Assembly (NCBI GenBank): GCA_017745595.1 | Contig: WMBV01000004.1 | Location: 1-64,000 of the forward strand | Reading direction: 5' to 3' | Length of the DNA stretch: 64,000 bases | Source of the DNA: Bordetella petrii | Lineage (GTDB): Bacteria > Pseudomonadota > Gammaproteobacteria > Burkholderiales > Burkholderiaceae_B | In this document: positions 25,913-35,084 of the stretch, one piece after another | How the letters are laid out: every line of letters begins with the position of its first letter | How positions within the stretch are numbered: position 1 is the first letter of the stretch | Notes under the pieces: generated by a model | Database searches by the model: none | What the model saw: only the letters and a program-made list of their open reading frames with translations | Told to the model about the DNA's origin: nothing | Position numbers and translations under genes: made by a program

Positions 25913-27721
25913 GTGAGGAAGCTGGCAAGCAGGTTATTCGGCACATGGGTTTACTTCATCGGGCCCGCCACGCTGCGGGCCGATGCGCTGGCCGGACTGC
26001 TGGGCGCCTTGCTGGTGCTGCCGCAAGGCGTGGCGTTCGCCACCCTGGCCGGCCTGCCGCCCGAGTACGGCCTGTATTCGGCCATCGTGCCCTGTGTGGT
26101 GGCGGCGCTGTTCGGGTCCAGCCGCCACGTGATGTCGGGCCCCACCAATGCCAATTCGCTGGCGCTGTATGCCGTGCTGGCGCCGCTGGCCATGGCGGGC
26201 AGCTTCGCCTATATCCAGCTGGCGCTGGCCGTGACCATTCTGGTGGGCATCCTGCAATGGCTGGTGGGCGTGCTGCGGCTGGGGTCGCTGGCCAACTTCA
26301 TTTCGCCGTCGGCCCTGTTCGGGTTCACCAGCGGCGCGGCCCTGCTGATCTGCGTGCACGCGCTGAAAGACGCGCTGGGGCTGGAAAACATTCATGCGCA
26401 CGGGGCTTTCGCCGTCTTGCTGGCGCTGGCGCGCGGGCTGAGCGACGTGCATTGGGGCGCGCTGCTGGTGGCGCTGGCAACGATCGCCGCGTCGATCCTG
26501 GCGCGCCGCTGGGACCGCCGCAAGCCTTATATGCTGGTGGGCCTGGCCGTGGGCACGGCCCTGGCCGCCGCGCTGAATGCCTGGGTATTCCAGCCGGCCG
26601 GGCGGCCGATTTCGGTGCTGGGCGCGCTGGCCCAGCCCTGGCCGCCGTTCCACATACCCGAGATCGACTGGAGCAAGCTGCCCGACCTGCTGGGGCTGGC
26701 CTTTGCGCTGTCCATCGTGGCGCTGGCGCAGTCCATTTCCATTGCCAAGGCGGTTGCCGCGCGGTCGGGCCAGATCATCGACGCCAATCGCGAATTCATC
26801 GGACAGGGCCTGTCGAATATTGTGGGCGGCTTTTTTTCTTCGTACCTGTCCTGCGGCTCGCTGAACCGTTCGATCCCGAATTACGAGTCCGGCGCGCGCA
26901 CGCCCCTGGCGGCGGTCTTCGCGGCCGTGCTGCTGATCGTGCTGGTGACGGTCAGCGCGCCGCTGCTGGCCATGATCCCGTACGCCGCGATCGCGGGGCT
27001 GCTGCTCCTGGTGGGCTGGAGCCTGCTGGAACTGCCGCGCTGGCGCAGCGTCGCGCGCGTGCAGCGCAGCGAATGCATGATCGCGCTGGCCACCATGGTG
27101 GCCACGGTGGCCATCCGCATGGAAATCGCCATTCTGCTGGGCACGCTGTTGTCGCTGCTGGCGTATCTGCACCGCACCTCGCGGCCGGCCATGCGCACCA
27201 TGGGATTTGCCGCGCATGACCCCGGGCGCCATTTCGTCGTGCTGAAAGACACGCCCGACGCCTTGCCCGAATGCCCGCAACTGAAGATGCTGCGCATGGA
27301 GGGGTCGGTGTACTTCGGGGCCGTCCCGCACGTGGCCGACCGGCTGCAGGTCTTGCGCGGGCTTCCCGACGCGCCGCGCCATCTGCTGATCATGGCCCGC
27401 AGCATGAATTTCATCGATCACGCGGGCGCGCTGGTATGGGAAGGCGAACTGCGCAAACGCCGCGACGCAGGCGGCGACCTGTATTTTCACCAGCCGCGCC
27501 CCGAAGTCATGCAGATGTGGCGCAAGCTGGGCTTCATCGATCGCCTGGGCGAAGACCACCTGTTCCCGGACAAGCACGCGGCGATTGCCGCCATTTATGA
27601 ACGCCTGGACCCGGATATCTGCGCCCGCTGCACCGCGCGCATTTTCCGCGAATGCGGCCCGCTGGGGCATGCGGGGCAACGCAAGGCCGAGGCCGGCGGG
27701 AAGGAAGGGGAAGGTGTCTGA
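25913..27721 (+). CDS. SulP-family anion transporter with STAS domain
   Basis: A 602-aa SulP permease. The membrane domain (about 12 helices) carries LLVLPQGVAFATLAGLPPEYGLYSA near residue 25 and ANFISPSALFGFTSGAALL near 125. The cytoplasmic STAS domain is near 455-560 (LKMLRMEGSVYFGAVPHVAD). It may import sulfate or bicarbonate, and the substrate is not decidable from sequence. A C-terminal extension after STAS has three Cys (CARCTARIFRECG). GTG 25913 with AAGG upstream was chosen. The last codon and the stop TGA lie inside a palindromic repeat. Confidence 0.88.
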   Translation: MRKLASRLFGTWVYFIGPATLRADALAGLLGALLVLPQGVAFATLAGLPPEYGLYSAIVPCVVAALFGSSRHVMSGPTNANSLALYAVLAPLAMAGSFAYIQLALAVTILVGILQWLVGVLRLGSLANFISPSALFGFTSGAALLICVHALKDALGLENIHAHGAFAVLLALARGLSDVHWGALLVALATIAASILARRWDRRKPYMLVGLAVGTALAAALNAWVFQPAGRPISVLGALAQPWPPFHIPEIDWSKLPDLLGLAFALSIVALAQSISIAKAVAARSGQIIDANREFIGQGLSNIVGGFFSSYLSCGSLNRSIPNYESGARTPLAAVFAAVLLIVLVTVSAPLLAMIPYAAIAGLLLLVGWSLLELPRWRSVARVQRSECMIALATMVATVAIRMEIAILLGTLLSLLAYLHRTSRPAMRTMGFAAHDPGRHFVVLKDTPDALPECPQLKMLRMEGSVYFGAVPHVADRLQVLRGLPDAPRHLLIMARSMNFIDHAGALVWEGELRKRRDAGGDLYFHQPRPEVMQMWRKLGFIDRLGEDHLFPDKHAAIAAIYERLDPDICARCTARIFRECGPLGHAGQRKAEAGGKEGEGV

Positions 27722-27862
27722 CACCCTGCGGGAGTCAGACACCTGAATAATGAATAATCGGGAGGTAAGCCAGGTGTCTGACTCCCGCCAGGGTGTCAGA
27801 CACCGCGGTGTAAAGAGAATTTCGCCGCGTCGGTGTCTGACACCCGGCGGGAGTCAGATACC
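27713..27862. repeat. Palindromic repeat cluster, three hairpins (copy 2)
   Basis: Three hairpins of the same family: 27713-27743 (loop side ACCC..GGGA), 27773-27804 (TCCC..GGGT) and 27832-27862 (ACCC..GGGA, one arm mismatch GTCAGATACC). The first overlaps the stop codon of the SulP gene and the last ends 5 nt before the livG stop. The last two form the standard pair with a 27-nt linker. The region lies between convergent genes. Confidence 0.92.
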
Positions 27863-27867
27863 CGAGA

Positions 27868-28635
27868 TCAGCCGCGTTCCGCGTCGACCGGCTCGCTGCC
27901 CAGGTAGGCGGCCTGGACGCGCGTGTCGGCGGCGATGGCGGCCGGCGTGCCGGTGGCCAGCACCTGGCCGCGCACCAGCACCACGATGCGGTCGGCGTGC
28001 TGAAACACCACGTCCAGGCTGTGCTCGGTGAACAAGACCGCGATGCCGCGCGTGTCGGCCAGTTCGCGCGTCAGGCGCATCAGGGCGTGGCGTTCGCGGG
28101 TGGCCATGCCGGCGGTGGGCTCGTCCATCAGCAACAGGCGGGGCGCATGCGCGAGGGCCATGGCCAGTTCGACGCGCTTGACGTCGCCATAGGCCAGCTC
28201 GCCGCAGGGGCGCCGGGCTTGCGCGGCCATGCCGACCTGTTCGAGCAGCGCCAGGGCTTCGTCGGCGCCGTAGCGGTCGGCGCGCCGCCAGCCATTGAAC
28301 AGTCTGCGGTCGCGCGCCAGCAGGGCGGTCTGCACGTTTTCCTGGGCGCTCATCGAGCGGAAGGTGGCGGCGGTCTGGAAGGTGCGGCCCACGCCGTGGC
28401 GCCAGATGCGCTCGGGCGGCAGGCCGACCAGTTCGCGCCCGTCCAGCAGCACCGAGCCCGCGTCGGGACGCAACTGGCCGCTCAGCGCATTGAAGCAGGT
28501 GGATTTGCCGGCGCCGTTGGGGCCGATGAGCGCCAGCATATGGCCCGCCGCCAGCGAGAACGACACGTCGTCCAGCGCGTGGATGCCGCCGAACGATTTG
28601 CGCAGGCCGCGCACCTGCAGCAAGGGCGCGCTCAT
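27868..28635 (-). CDS. livG: Branched-chain-type ABC transporter ATPase
   Basis: A 255-aa LivG-type ATP-binding subunit. Walker A is GPNGAGKST near residue 38. The LivG-like VGRTFQTAATFRSMSAQENV lies near 88, signature-like ELAYGDVKRVELAMALAHAP near 150, and Walker B LLLMDEPTAGM. The start ATG overlaps the permease stop (ATGA). The companion ATPase LivF is not in the operon, so the domain may act as a homodimer or use a LivF from elsewhere. Confidence 0.92.
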   Translation of the reverse strand: MSAPLLQVRGLRKSFGGIHALDDVSFSLAAGHMLALIGPNGAGKSTCFNALSGQLRPDAGSVLLDGRELVGLPPERIWRHGVGRTFQTAATFRSMSAQENVQTALLARDRRLFNGWRRADRYGADEALALLEQVGMAAQARRPCGELAYGDVKRVELAMALAHAPRLLLMDEPTAGMATRERHALMRLTRELADTRGIAVLFTEHSLDVVFQHADRIVVLVRGQVLATGTPAAIAADTRVQAAYLGSEPVDAERG

Positions 28636-30506
28636 GGCCGAACCCCCGGGCGCCGCGCGATGCCGGCAAGCCCGTCGGGGCGCGCCATGACCAGTGCCAG
28701 CACCGCCAGGCCCAGCACGGCGTGCCAATATTCGGTAAGGCGGGCGGCCGTGTCCTGCAGCCAGGTATAGGCGGCGGCGCCCGCCAGCGGGCCGGCCAGG
28801 GCCTGCACGCCGCCCAGCAACACCATGACCAGTCCGTCGACCGAACGGCTGACGCCCAGGACGTCGGGCGCGATGCTGCCCTTGGAGAACGCGTATAGCG
28901 AGCCCGCCAGTCCGGCGGCCAGCGCGGCCGCGGTGAAGCCGGCCCACTGCACGCGCTGCACGTCGATGCCGATGGCCTGCGCGCGCAGCGCCGAATCGCG
29001 CGCCCCGCGCAGCGCATAGCCCAGGGGCGAGAACACCAGGCGCCGCAGCCAGGCGATGCCCGCCACGCACAAGGCCAGGCTGGCGTAGTAGTACGCGGGG
29101 CCGCTGGCCAGCCAGTCGGACGGCCACAGCCCGATCAGCCCGTTGCTGCCGCCGACAGCATCCCACTGGTAGGCCAGCGCCCACAGGATCTGCGCGCAGG
29201 CCAGGGTCAGCATGGCCAGGTAGACGCCCGACAGGCGCACGCAGAACCAGCCGAACAGCAGGGCGCCCAGCCCGGCCGCCAGCGGACCCGCCAGCAGCGC
29301 GGCCTCCATGGGCAGCGCCGCCAGCTTCAGGAGCAGGGCGGCGCCATACGCGCCCAGCCCGAACCAGGCGGCGTGCCCGAACGAGGTCATGCCGGCCGGC
29401 CCGATCAGGAAGTGCAGGCTGGCGGCGAACAGCGCGGCGATGAGGATTTCGGTGAACAACACCGTCAGGTAGGGCCAGGCGGCATCGGCCAGCGGCAAGG
29501 CCAGCAGCGCCAGCAGCAGCGCGCCGTAGGCCAGGCGCGCGCGGCGCGAGGCGGGCGCGAGCGGCGCCGCCACGGCGGTGGCGCCGCCGCCGGGTTCGGG
29601 CGGCTTGCCCAGCAGGCCCCAGGGGCGCAGCACCAGCACCACGGCCATGATGGCGAACTCGGCCACCAGGGTGAGCTTGGACAGATTGAAGGTCCAGGGT
29701 CCGATCTGGGTCTGGCCGGCATAGACGAATACCGCCTTGGCCAGGCAGATCAATAACGCGGCCAGAAAAGCCCCGGGCACCGAGCCCAGGCCGCCCACCA
29801 CCACCACCACGAATGCGCTGGCGATGATTTCGAGGTCGAGGCCCAGGGTGGCGGGCGTGCGCGGCGCGGCCATGGCGCCGCCCAGCCCGGCCAGGAACGC
29901 GCCCAGCGCGAACGCCGAGGTGAACAGCCAGGCCTGGTTGACGCCCAGTGCCGCCAGCATGCTGCGGTTTTCCGCGGCGGCCCGCAGCAGCCGGCCCCAG
30001 CGGGTACGCATCAGCAGCAGCCATAACAGGCCCAGCACGGCCGGGCCCAGCGCGATGAGCAGCAGATCGTATTGGGGAAAGCGCCGGCCCAGGATCTGGA
30101 CGGCGCCGTCCAGCCCCGGCGCGCGCGCGGCGAACAGGTCGGTGGGGCCCCACACGGCCAGCGCGGCATCGCCGATGATGAGCACCAGCGCGAAGGTGGC
30201 CAGCAACTGAAAGAGTTCGGGCGCGTGGTAGATGCGCCGCAGCACCAGCATTTCGATCAGGGCGCCCAGCGCGCCCACGACCACGGCCGCCAGGGGCAGC
30301 GCGACCCAGTAACCCAGCGCGGTGCCGCCCATCCAGGTGGTCAGCCCCCAGGCCAGGTAGACGCCCAGCATGTAGAACGAGCCGTGCGCGAAGTTGACGA
30401 TGCGGGTGACGCCGAAAATGAGCGACAGCCCCGCGGCCACCAGGAACAATGCGCTGGCCTCGGCCAGGCCGTTCAGCAGCTGCAGCAGCAGGCCGGCGAG
30501 GTTCAT
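28632..30506 (-). CDS. Fused LivH-LivM permease of ABC importer
   Basis: A 624-aa fusion of two inner-membrane permeases. Residues 1-300 are LivH-like (FGVTRIVNFAHGSFYMLGVY near 31-50; VVVVVGGLGSVPGAFLAAL near 233-251). A Pro/Ala-rich linker covers 300-325. Residues 330-624 are LivM-like (GPAGMTSFGHAAWFGLGAYG near 369-388; LDVQRVQWAG-like segment and the DGLVMVLLGGVQALAGPLAG near 560). Separate genes are usual in this family. It forms the membrane path for the ligand caught by the protein at 30506. Its ATG overlaps the binding-protein stop as TGATG. Confidence 0.92.
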   Translation of the reverse strand: MNLAGLLLQLLNGLAEASALFLVAAGLSLIFGVTRIVNFAHGSFYMLGVYLAWGLTTWMGGTALGYWVALPLAAVVVGALGALIEMLVLRRIYHAPELFQLLATFALVLIIGDAALAVWGPTDLFAARAPGLDGAVQILGRRFPQYDLLLIALGPAVLGLLWLLLMRTRWGRLLRAAAENRSMLAALGVNQAWLFTSAFALGAFLAGLGGAMAAPRTPATLGLDLEIIASAFVVVVVGGLGSVPGAFLAALLICLAKAVFVYAGQTQIGPWTFNLSKLTLVAEFAIMAVVLVLRPWGLLGKPPEPGGGATAVAAPLAPASRRARLAYGALLLALLALPLADAAWPYLTVLFTEILIAALFAASLHFLIGPAGMTSFGHAAWFGLGAYGAALLLKLAALPMEAALLAGPLAAGLGALLFGWFCVRLSGVYLAMLTLACAQILWALAYQWDAVGGSNGLIGLWPSDWLASGPAYYYASLALCVAGIAWLRRLVFSPLGYALRGARDSALRAQAIGIDVQRVQWAGFTAAALAAGLAGSLYAFSKGSIAPDVLGVSRSVDGLVMVLLGGVQALAGPLAGAAAYTWLQDTAARLTEYWHAVLGLAVLALVMARPDGLAGIARRPGVRP

Positions 30507-31720
30507 CAGGGCGCGGGGCGCAGCTGCCGCACGTATTCGTCGGGCGGTTGCAGGCGGGCGCCGTCCAGGTACGAAAAGTCTTTCATGATGCCCTGGCCGT
30601 CTTGCAGCGCGGTCACGCCCACGTAGACGCCCATGGTGGACTGGTGGTCGAGGGCGCGATACGTGACCGGCCCGAAGGGCGTTTCGAGCTGCAGGCCCGC
30701 GAAGGCGTCGACCAGCTTTTCGGTGTCGGTGCTGCCGGCCCGCTTGATGCCCGCCGCGATCGACATCAGCGACGCGTAGCCCACTACCGAGCCGACCTTG
30801 GGCGTTTCGTTGTAGCGCTTTTGGTAGGCGTCGGCGAAGGCCTTGTGTTCGGGCGTGTCGATGGCGTACCAGGGGTAGCCGGTGACGATCCAGCCGGTGG
30901 GGCTGTCGGCGCCCAGCGGTTCCAGGTATTCGGGTTCGCCCGTCAGCACCGACACGACCGCGCGGTTTTCGAACAGGCCGCGGGTGTTGCCCTCGCGCAC
31001 GAAGCGGGTCAGGTCGGCGGCGAACAGCACGTTGAAAATGGCATCGGGCTGGGCGTCGGCCAGCGCCTGCACGACCGCGCCGGCGTCGATCTTGCCCAGC
31101 GGCACGGCCTGTTCCGCCACGAATTCGATATTGGGCTGGAACGAGGTCATCATGGCCTTGAAGGTGGCCACGGCGGACTGGCCGTATTCGTAGTTGGGAT
31201 ACACCAGCGCCCAGCGCTGCTTGCGCAATGCCAGGGCCTTGGGCGCCAGCGCGGCCACGTGCATCCAGGTGGAAGGGCGCAGCCGGTAGGTGTAGCGGTT
31301 GCCGTCGTGCCAGGTGATCTTGTCGGGGAGGGGCTCGGCCGCCAGGAAGAACACCTTGCGCTGCTTGGCGAAATCGGCCAGGGCCAGGCCCGTGTGCGAC
31401 AAGAAGCCGCCGAACAGCAGCTCGACTTTTTCGCGGGTGATCAGTTCTTGCGCGGCCCGCACCGAATCGCCCGGGTTGCCGTTGTCGTCGCGCCAGATGA
31501 CCTGCAGGGGGCGGCCCAGCACGCCGCCCTGCGCGTTGACTTGCTCGAGCGCCAGTTGCCAGCCCTTTTTGTACGGGGCCAAAAAGGCGGGGATCGCCTT
31601 GTAGCTATTGATTTCGCCGATGCGGATGGGCGGCGCGTCGTTCTTGGCATGGGCGGCCGGCAGCATGGCCAGCGCGGCCGCGAGCGCGGCGGCGCGCAGC
31701 AGGATCAGGGTTCGGAACAT
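30506..31720 (-). CDS. ABC transporter periplasmic binding protein (LivK type)
   Basis: A 404-aa type I periplasmic binding protein. Signal peptide in residues 1-25 (cleavage after AHA), then PPIRIGEINSYKAIPAFLAPYKKGW and NAQGGVLGRPLQVIWRDDNG near 65. It belongs to the branched-chain amino acid/urea/amide receptor group; the true ligand is not evident. It is the first gene of livK-livHM-livG and ends in a 1-nt overlap with the permease. Confidence 0.9.
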   Translation of the reverse strand: MFRTLILLRAAALAAALAMLPAAHAKNDAPPIRIGEINSYKAIPAFLAPYKKGWQLALEQVNAQGGVLGRPLQVIWRDDNGNPGDSVRAAQELITREKVELLFGGFLSHTGLALADFAKQRKVFFLAAEPLPDKITWHDGNRYTYRLRPSTWMHVAALAPKALALRKQRWALVYPNYEYGQSAVATFKAMMTSFQPNIEFVAEQAVPLGKIDAGAVVQALADAQPDAIFNVLFAADLTRFVREGNTRGLFENRAVVSVLTGEPEYLEPLGADSPTGWIVTGYPWYAIDTPEHKAFADAYQKRYNETPKVGSVVGYASLMSIAAGIKRAGSTDTEKLVDAFAGLQLETPFGPVTYRALDHQSTMGVYVGVTALQDGQGIMKDFSYLDGARLQPPDEYVRQLRPAP

Positions 31721-31756
31721 GGCGGTCGGGCAGTACGCGTAAAGTGACGTAGGGCG

Positions 31757-31791
31757 GACAAAAAAAACGGCCCCGCGATAGGCAGGGCCGT
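31757..31791 (-). terminator. Terminator of rpmB-rpmG
   Basis: In minus-strand reading the stem is ACGGCCC / GGGCCGT (31785-31791 and 31767-31773) followed by a run of at least seven T residues. It ends transcription 25 nt after the rpmG stop and separates it from the ABC operon. Confidence 0.88.
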
Positions 31792-31816
31792 ATAACTATA
31801 CCTAAAACCGGCTGGA

Positions 31817-31984
31817 TTACTTCAGCTTGGTTTCTTTGTAGTCGACGTGCTTGCGAGCGACGGGATCAAATTTCTTGATCAGCATCTTCTCGGGCATGTT
31901 GCGCTTGTTCTTGGTGGTCGTGTAGAAGTGGCCCGTGCCGGCAGTGGACTCGAGCTTGATTTTTTCGCGGATACCTTTGGCCAT
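31817..31984 (-). CDS. rpmG: 50S ribosomal protein L33
   Basis: A 55-aa L33 beginning [20 protein letters not shown] and ending YKETKLK. It keeps [13 protein letters not shown] and [16 protein letters not shown]. It lacks the paired CxxC motifs, so it is the zinc-free form. It follows rpmB by 34 nt, the usual order. Confidence 0.96.
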   Translation of the reverse strand: MAKGIREKIKLESTAGTGHFYTTTKNKRNMPEKMLIKKFDPVARKHVDYKETKLK

Positions 31985-32018
31985 GTCGTGCTCCTAGATG
32001 TCGATGGGGGAGGGCCTG

Positions 32019-32255
32019 TCAGGCCACTTCGCCGCGGGCGCGCAGATCGGCCAGCACGGCGTCGATGCCGTTCTTGTCGATGATGCGGATGGCCTTGGCG
32101 GAAACACGCAGGCGAATCCAGCGGTTTTCGCTTTCAACCCAGAACCGGCGCGATTGCAGGTTGGGCAGGAAGCGACGCTTGGTCTTGTTGTTGGCGTGCG
32201 AGACGTTGTTGCCCGTCATCGGGCCCTTGCCAGTAACTTGGCATACGCGTGCCAT
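32019..32255 (-). CDS. rpmB: 50S ribosomal protein L28
   Basis: A 78-aa L28, full length: [38 protein letters not shown] and [18 protein letters not shown] are the family blocks. It is a structural protein of the large ribosomal subunit near the L1 stalk/E site. AGAGG lies upstream of the ATG (AAAGAGGTAAAACC). It is co-transcribed with rpmG. Confidence 0.97.
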   Translation of the reverse strand: MARVCQVTGKGPMTGNNVSHANNKTKRRFLPNLQSRRFWVESENRWIRLRVSAKAIRIIDKNGIDAVLADLRARGEVA

Positions 32256-32353
32256 GGTTTTACCTCTTTTTGGCCGCGCATGGGGAAGGAAAGACAGGTG
32301 GATGGGCTGCCCGCATAGGCCCGCCCGTGCTTGTACCCGCTGCCTGCCGCCCC

Positions 32354-32381
32354 CCTATACACGGGTATGGGTGGTGGTCAA
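32354..32381 (-). promoter_or_regulatory. Likely sigma-70 promoter of rpmB-rpmG
   Basis: Minus-strand -35 TTGACC (32381-32376) and -10 TATAGG (32359-32354) with a 16-nt spacer, about 100 nt before rpmB. The rest of the 207-nt gap between rpmB and the Bcr-type gene shows nothing further. Confidence 0.45.
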
Positions 32382-32462
32382 AAGTGGCAGCCGCAAAGCA
32401 TAGCAGCTGCCGGGAAAACTTCGTGTGAAGCTTGCCATTCTAATACGAAAAAGCTAGGAAAA

Positions 32463-33668
32463 TCAAGCGGCCGAAGGCGTCGCGCTCCGCGCGACGTGGC
32501 CCGCCAGCCACGACAGGGTCGCGCAGCAGGCCAGCACCGTGGCCAGGGGCAGCGGCCCGGCACCCTGCCAGGCGCTGACCACGAAGCCCGCCACGGCGCC
32601 GCACGACAGCTGCAGCGTGCCCAGCAGCGCCGAGGCGGCGCCCAGCCGCGCGCCCTGTTCGGACAGGGCCAGCGCGGCCGAATTGGGGTTCACGAACCCC
32701 TGGCTGAACATGTAGCCGATCAGGCAGGCCATCAGCAGCGGCAGGGTCATCAGCCTCGCCAGGGCCAGGGCCAGCGCCACCAGGCTGGCCACGGCCAGGG
32801 CATTCAGGGCGCCCCGCTGCAATTGCAGCGGGGTGTGGGTGCGCAGCAGCCGGGCGCTGATCTGCGAGCCGACGATCAGACCGGCGGCATTGGCGCCGAA
32901 CAACAGCCCGTAGTGCTGCGGATCGATGCCGTACAGCTCGATGAACAGGTGCGGCGAGCTGATGATGTAGGCGAACATGCCGGCCTGCCCGAAACCGCCG
33001 GCCAGGCTGTGCGCCATGAAGCCGCGGTGGCGCAGCAGCGCCGCGTAATTGCGCGCGATCGAGGCCGCGCCGAGCGGCTGCACGCGCTCGGGTGCCAGCG
33101 ATTCTTTCATGATCAGGGCGGTGGCCGCCATCATGGCCACGGCCCCGAGCGCCATCAGCCAGAACAGGCTGCGCCAGCCCATGATGGCCAGCAATTGCCC
33201 GCCGGCCAGCGGCGCCAGGATGGGCGCCAGCCCCATGATGAGCATCAGCAGCGACATGGCGCGCGCCGCGTCTTGCGTTTCGTAGTGGTCCCGGATGACC
33301 GCGCGCGGCACCACCACGCCGGCGGCGCCCCCCAGCGCCTGCAGCACGCGCCAGAAGGTCAGCATCTGCACGCTGCCGGCCATCGCGCAGCCGAGCGAGG
33401 CCACCGCGTACAAGGCCAGCCCGGCCAGCATGGGTTTCTTGCGGCCGTAGCGGTCGGCCAGCGGCCCGTACACCACCTGCGCCATGGCCAGGCCGATCAG
33501 GTAGGCGGCCAGCGTGCGCTGGACGTCGCCGCGCGGCACGCCGAGGCTGCTGGCGATGGCGGGAAACGCCGGCAGGTACATGTCGATGGAAAACGGCCCG
33601 ATGGCGGTCAGCGCTCCCATCAGGACGAGCCAGCCGGGCAGGCTGCGGGACAGGGATTGGGGTAGCAT
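32463..33668 (-). CDS. Bcr/CflA-family multidrug efflux MFS transporter
   Basis: A 401-aa, 12-helix pump. The N-terminus ALTAIGPFSIDMYLPAFPAI (near 19-38) is the Bcr/CflA signature, with motif A GPLADRYGRKKPMLAGLALY near 68 and GLAPILAPLAGGQLLAIMGWR near 146. It should export drugs such as bicyclomycin or chloramphenicol-like compounds, or small peptides/amino acids, by proton antiport. Divergent from the cfa gene with a 139-nt gap that holds a small GC palindrome (33743-33758) and no gene. Confidence 0.9.
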   Translation of the reverse strand: MLPQSLSRSLPGWLVLMGALTAIGPFSIDMYLPAFPAIASSLGVPRGDVQRTLAAYLIGLAMAQVVYGPLADRYGRKKPMLAGLALYAVASLGCAMAGSVQMLTFWRVLQALGGAAGVVVPRAVIRDHYETQDAARAMSLLMLIMGLAPILAPLAGGQLLAIMGWRSLFWLMALGAVAMMAATALIMKESLAPERVQPLGAASIARNYAALLRHRGFMAHSLAGGFGQAGMFAYIISSPHLFIELYGIDPQHYGLLFGANAAGLIVGSQISARLLRTHTPLQLQRGALNALAVASLVALALALARLMTLPLLMACLIGYMFSQGFVNPNSAALALSEQGARLGAASALLGTLQLSCGAVAGFVVSAWQGAGPLPLATVLACCATLSWLAGHVARSATPSAA

Positions 33669-33807
33669 GCGGTGGGGGATAAGTCTGTGCCGTCTGGTGC
33701 AACGACAATCGGCGGCAAGCCGACGACTGTATCACGGGTTGCCGGCCCTTACGGGCCGCAATCGTTTCCGATAAAGTTGCCGGGTTCTTTCATGTCGGGG
33801 AGAAGCT

Positions 33808-35070
33808 GTGAATCCTTTGCTTTCAGTTGTAGAACGCAAGTTGCAGTCCTTACCTGTCCGCGTGCAGTTGGAACTGCCCGATGGCACGGTGGTCGGCCAG
33901 CCCGACCCCCAAGTGCGCTTCGTGGCCCGCGACAAGGCCGCTCTGGCGCACCTGGCCGAAGGGGCCGTGGGTGTGATGGGCCAAGACTACGTCGAAGGCC
34001 GGATCGACATCCAGGGCAATATGCGCCACGTCATGCAGGCGGCCGCGGCCCTGCTGCCGGGCTCGCCGGTCGATGCGGCCCGCGGGGGCTGGCTGACCGA
34101 GCTGGTGCGCAAGGTCATTTCGGTCTGGCGCCATTCCATCGAGCGCGACGCCAAGCAGATCGAGTTCCATTACGACCTGTCCGACGATTTCTACGCGCTG
34201 TGGCTGGATCCGCGGCGGGTCTATTCCTGCGCCTACTACCGCGCCCCGGACATGAATGTGGCGCAGGCGCAAGAAGCCAAGCTGGACCACATCTGCCGCA
34301 AGCTGCGGCTGCAGGCGGGCGAGCGGTTCCTGGACGTGGGCGCCGGCTGGGGAGGCCTGCTGCTGTGGGCCGCCGAGAACTACGGCGTCGACGCCACCGG
34401 TATTACGCTGTCGCGCAACCAGCATGCCTACGTCAACAAGCTCATCCAGGAAAAAGGCCTGGCGGGCAGGGTCCGCATGGAACTGCTCGACTACCGCAAG
34501 CTCGATGAAGCGCAGCCGTACGACAAGCTGGCGTCGGTGGGCATGTTCGAGCACGTGGGCCGCGCCCAATTGCCGGATTACTTCGCCAAGCTGCGCCGCC
34601 TGGTCAAGCCGGGCGGCCTGATCATGAATCACGGCATCACCGCCGCCGGCCTGTACAACAGCGAGCTGGGCAGCGGCATGGGCGAATTCATCGAAAAGTA
34701 CATTTTCCCCGGCGGCGAACTTACCCATATCAGCAGCGTGCTCGAGGCCATTACCAATGGCGGCCTCGAGGCGCTCGACGTGGAAAACCTGCGGCCCCAC
34801 TACGCCCGCACCCTGTGGGCCTGGAGCGATGCCCTCGAGGCCCGGCTGCCCGAGGCCCAGCAGATATTGCAGGGCGAGCAGGGCGCCCGCTCGCTGCGCG
34901 CCTACCGGCTGTACCTGGCCGGCTGCGCCATGGCGTTCGAGCACGGCTGGATCGCCCTGCATCAGATCCTGGCCGCCAGCCCGCCCGCCACCGGCCGCCC
35001 CGACGAGCTCGACAACCCGGCCGACCTGGCGTATCCGTGGCGGCGTACTTATATGTATGCCGAGGGCTGA
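33808..35070 (+). CDS. cfa: Cyclopropane-fatty-acyl-phospholipid synthase
   Basis: A 420-aa class I SAM methyltransferase that adds a methylene bridge to unsaturated acyl chains of membrane phospholipids. The N-terminal lipid-binding domain covers about 1-120. The SAM site FLDVGAGWGGLLLWAAENYG is near residue 173, followed by GITLSRNQHAY and GMFEHVGR near 247. It is close to the length of other proteobacterial Cfa proteins. Starts at GTG 33808 with GGGGAG 5 nt upstream. Such genes are often stress or stationary-phase induced; no promoter was identified. Confidence 0.93.
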   Translation: MNPLLSVVERKLQSLPVRVQLELPDGTVVGQPDPQVRFVARDKAALAHLAEGAVGVMGQDYVEGRIDIQGNMRHVMQAAAALLPGSPVDAARGGWLTELVRKVISVWRHSIERDAKQIEFHYDLSDDFYALWLDPRRVYSCAYYRAPDMNVAQAQEAKLDHICRKLRLQAGERFLDVGAGWGGLLLWAAENYGVDATGITLSRNQHAYVNKLIQEKGLAGRVRMELLDYRKLDEAQPYDKLASVGMFEHVGRAQLPDYFAKLRRLVKPGGLIMNHGITAAGLYNSELGSGMGEFIEKYIFPGGELTHISSVLEAITNGGLEALDVENLRPHYARTLWAWSDALEARLPEAQQILQGEQGARSLRAYRLYLAGCAMAFEHGWIALHQILAASPPATGRPDELDNPADLAYPWRRTYMYAEG

Positions 35071-35084
35071 GACAGTCGGATACG

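Noticed and set aside
25934-27742. A 602-codon minus-strand frame opposite the SulP gene
   Set aside because: Shadow frame, rich in Q, R, G and H with no family motif; the plus strand encodes an intact SulP permease.
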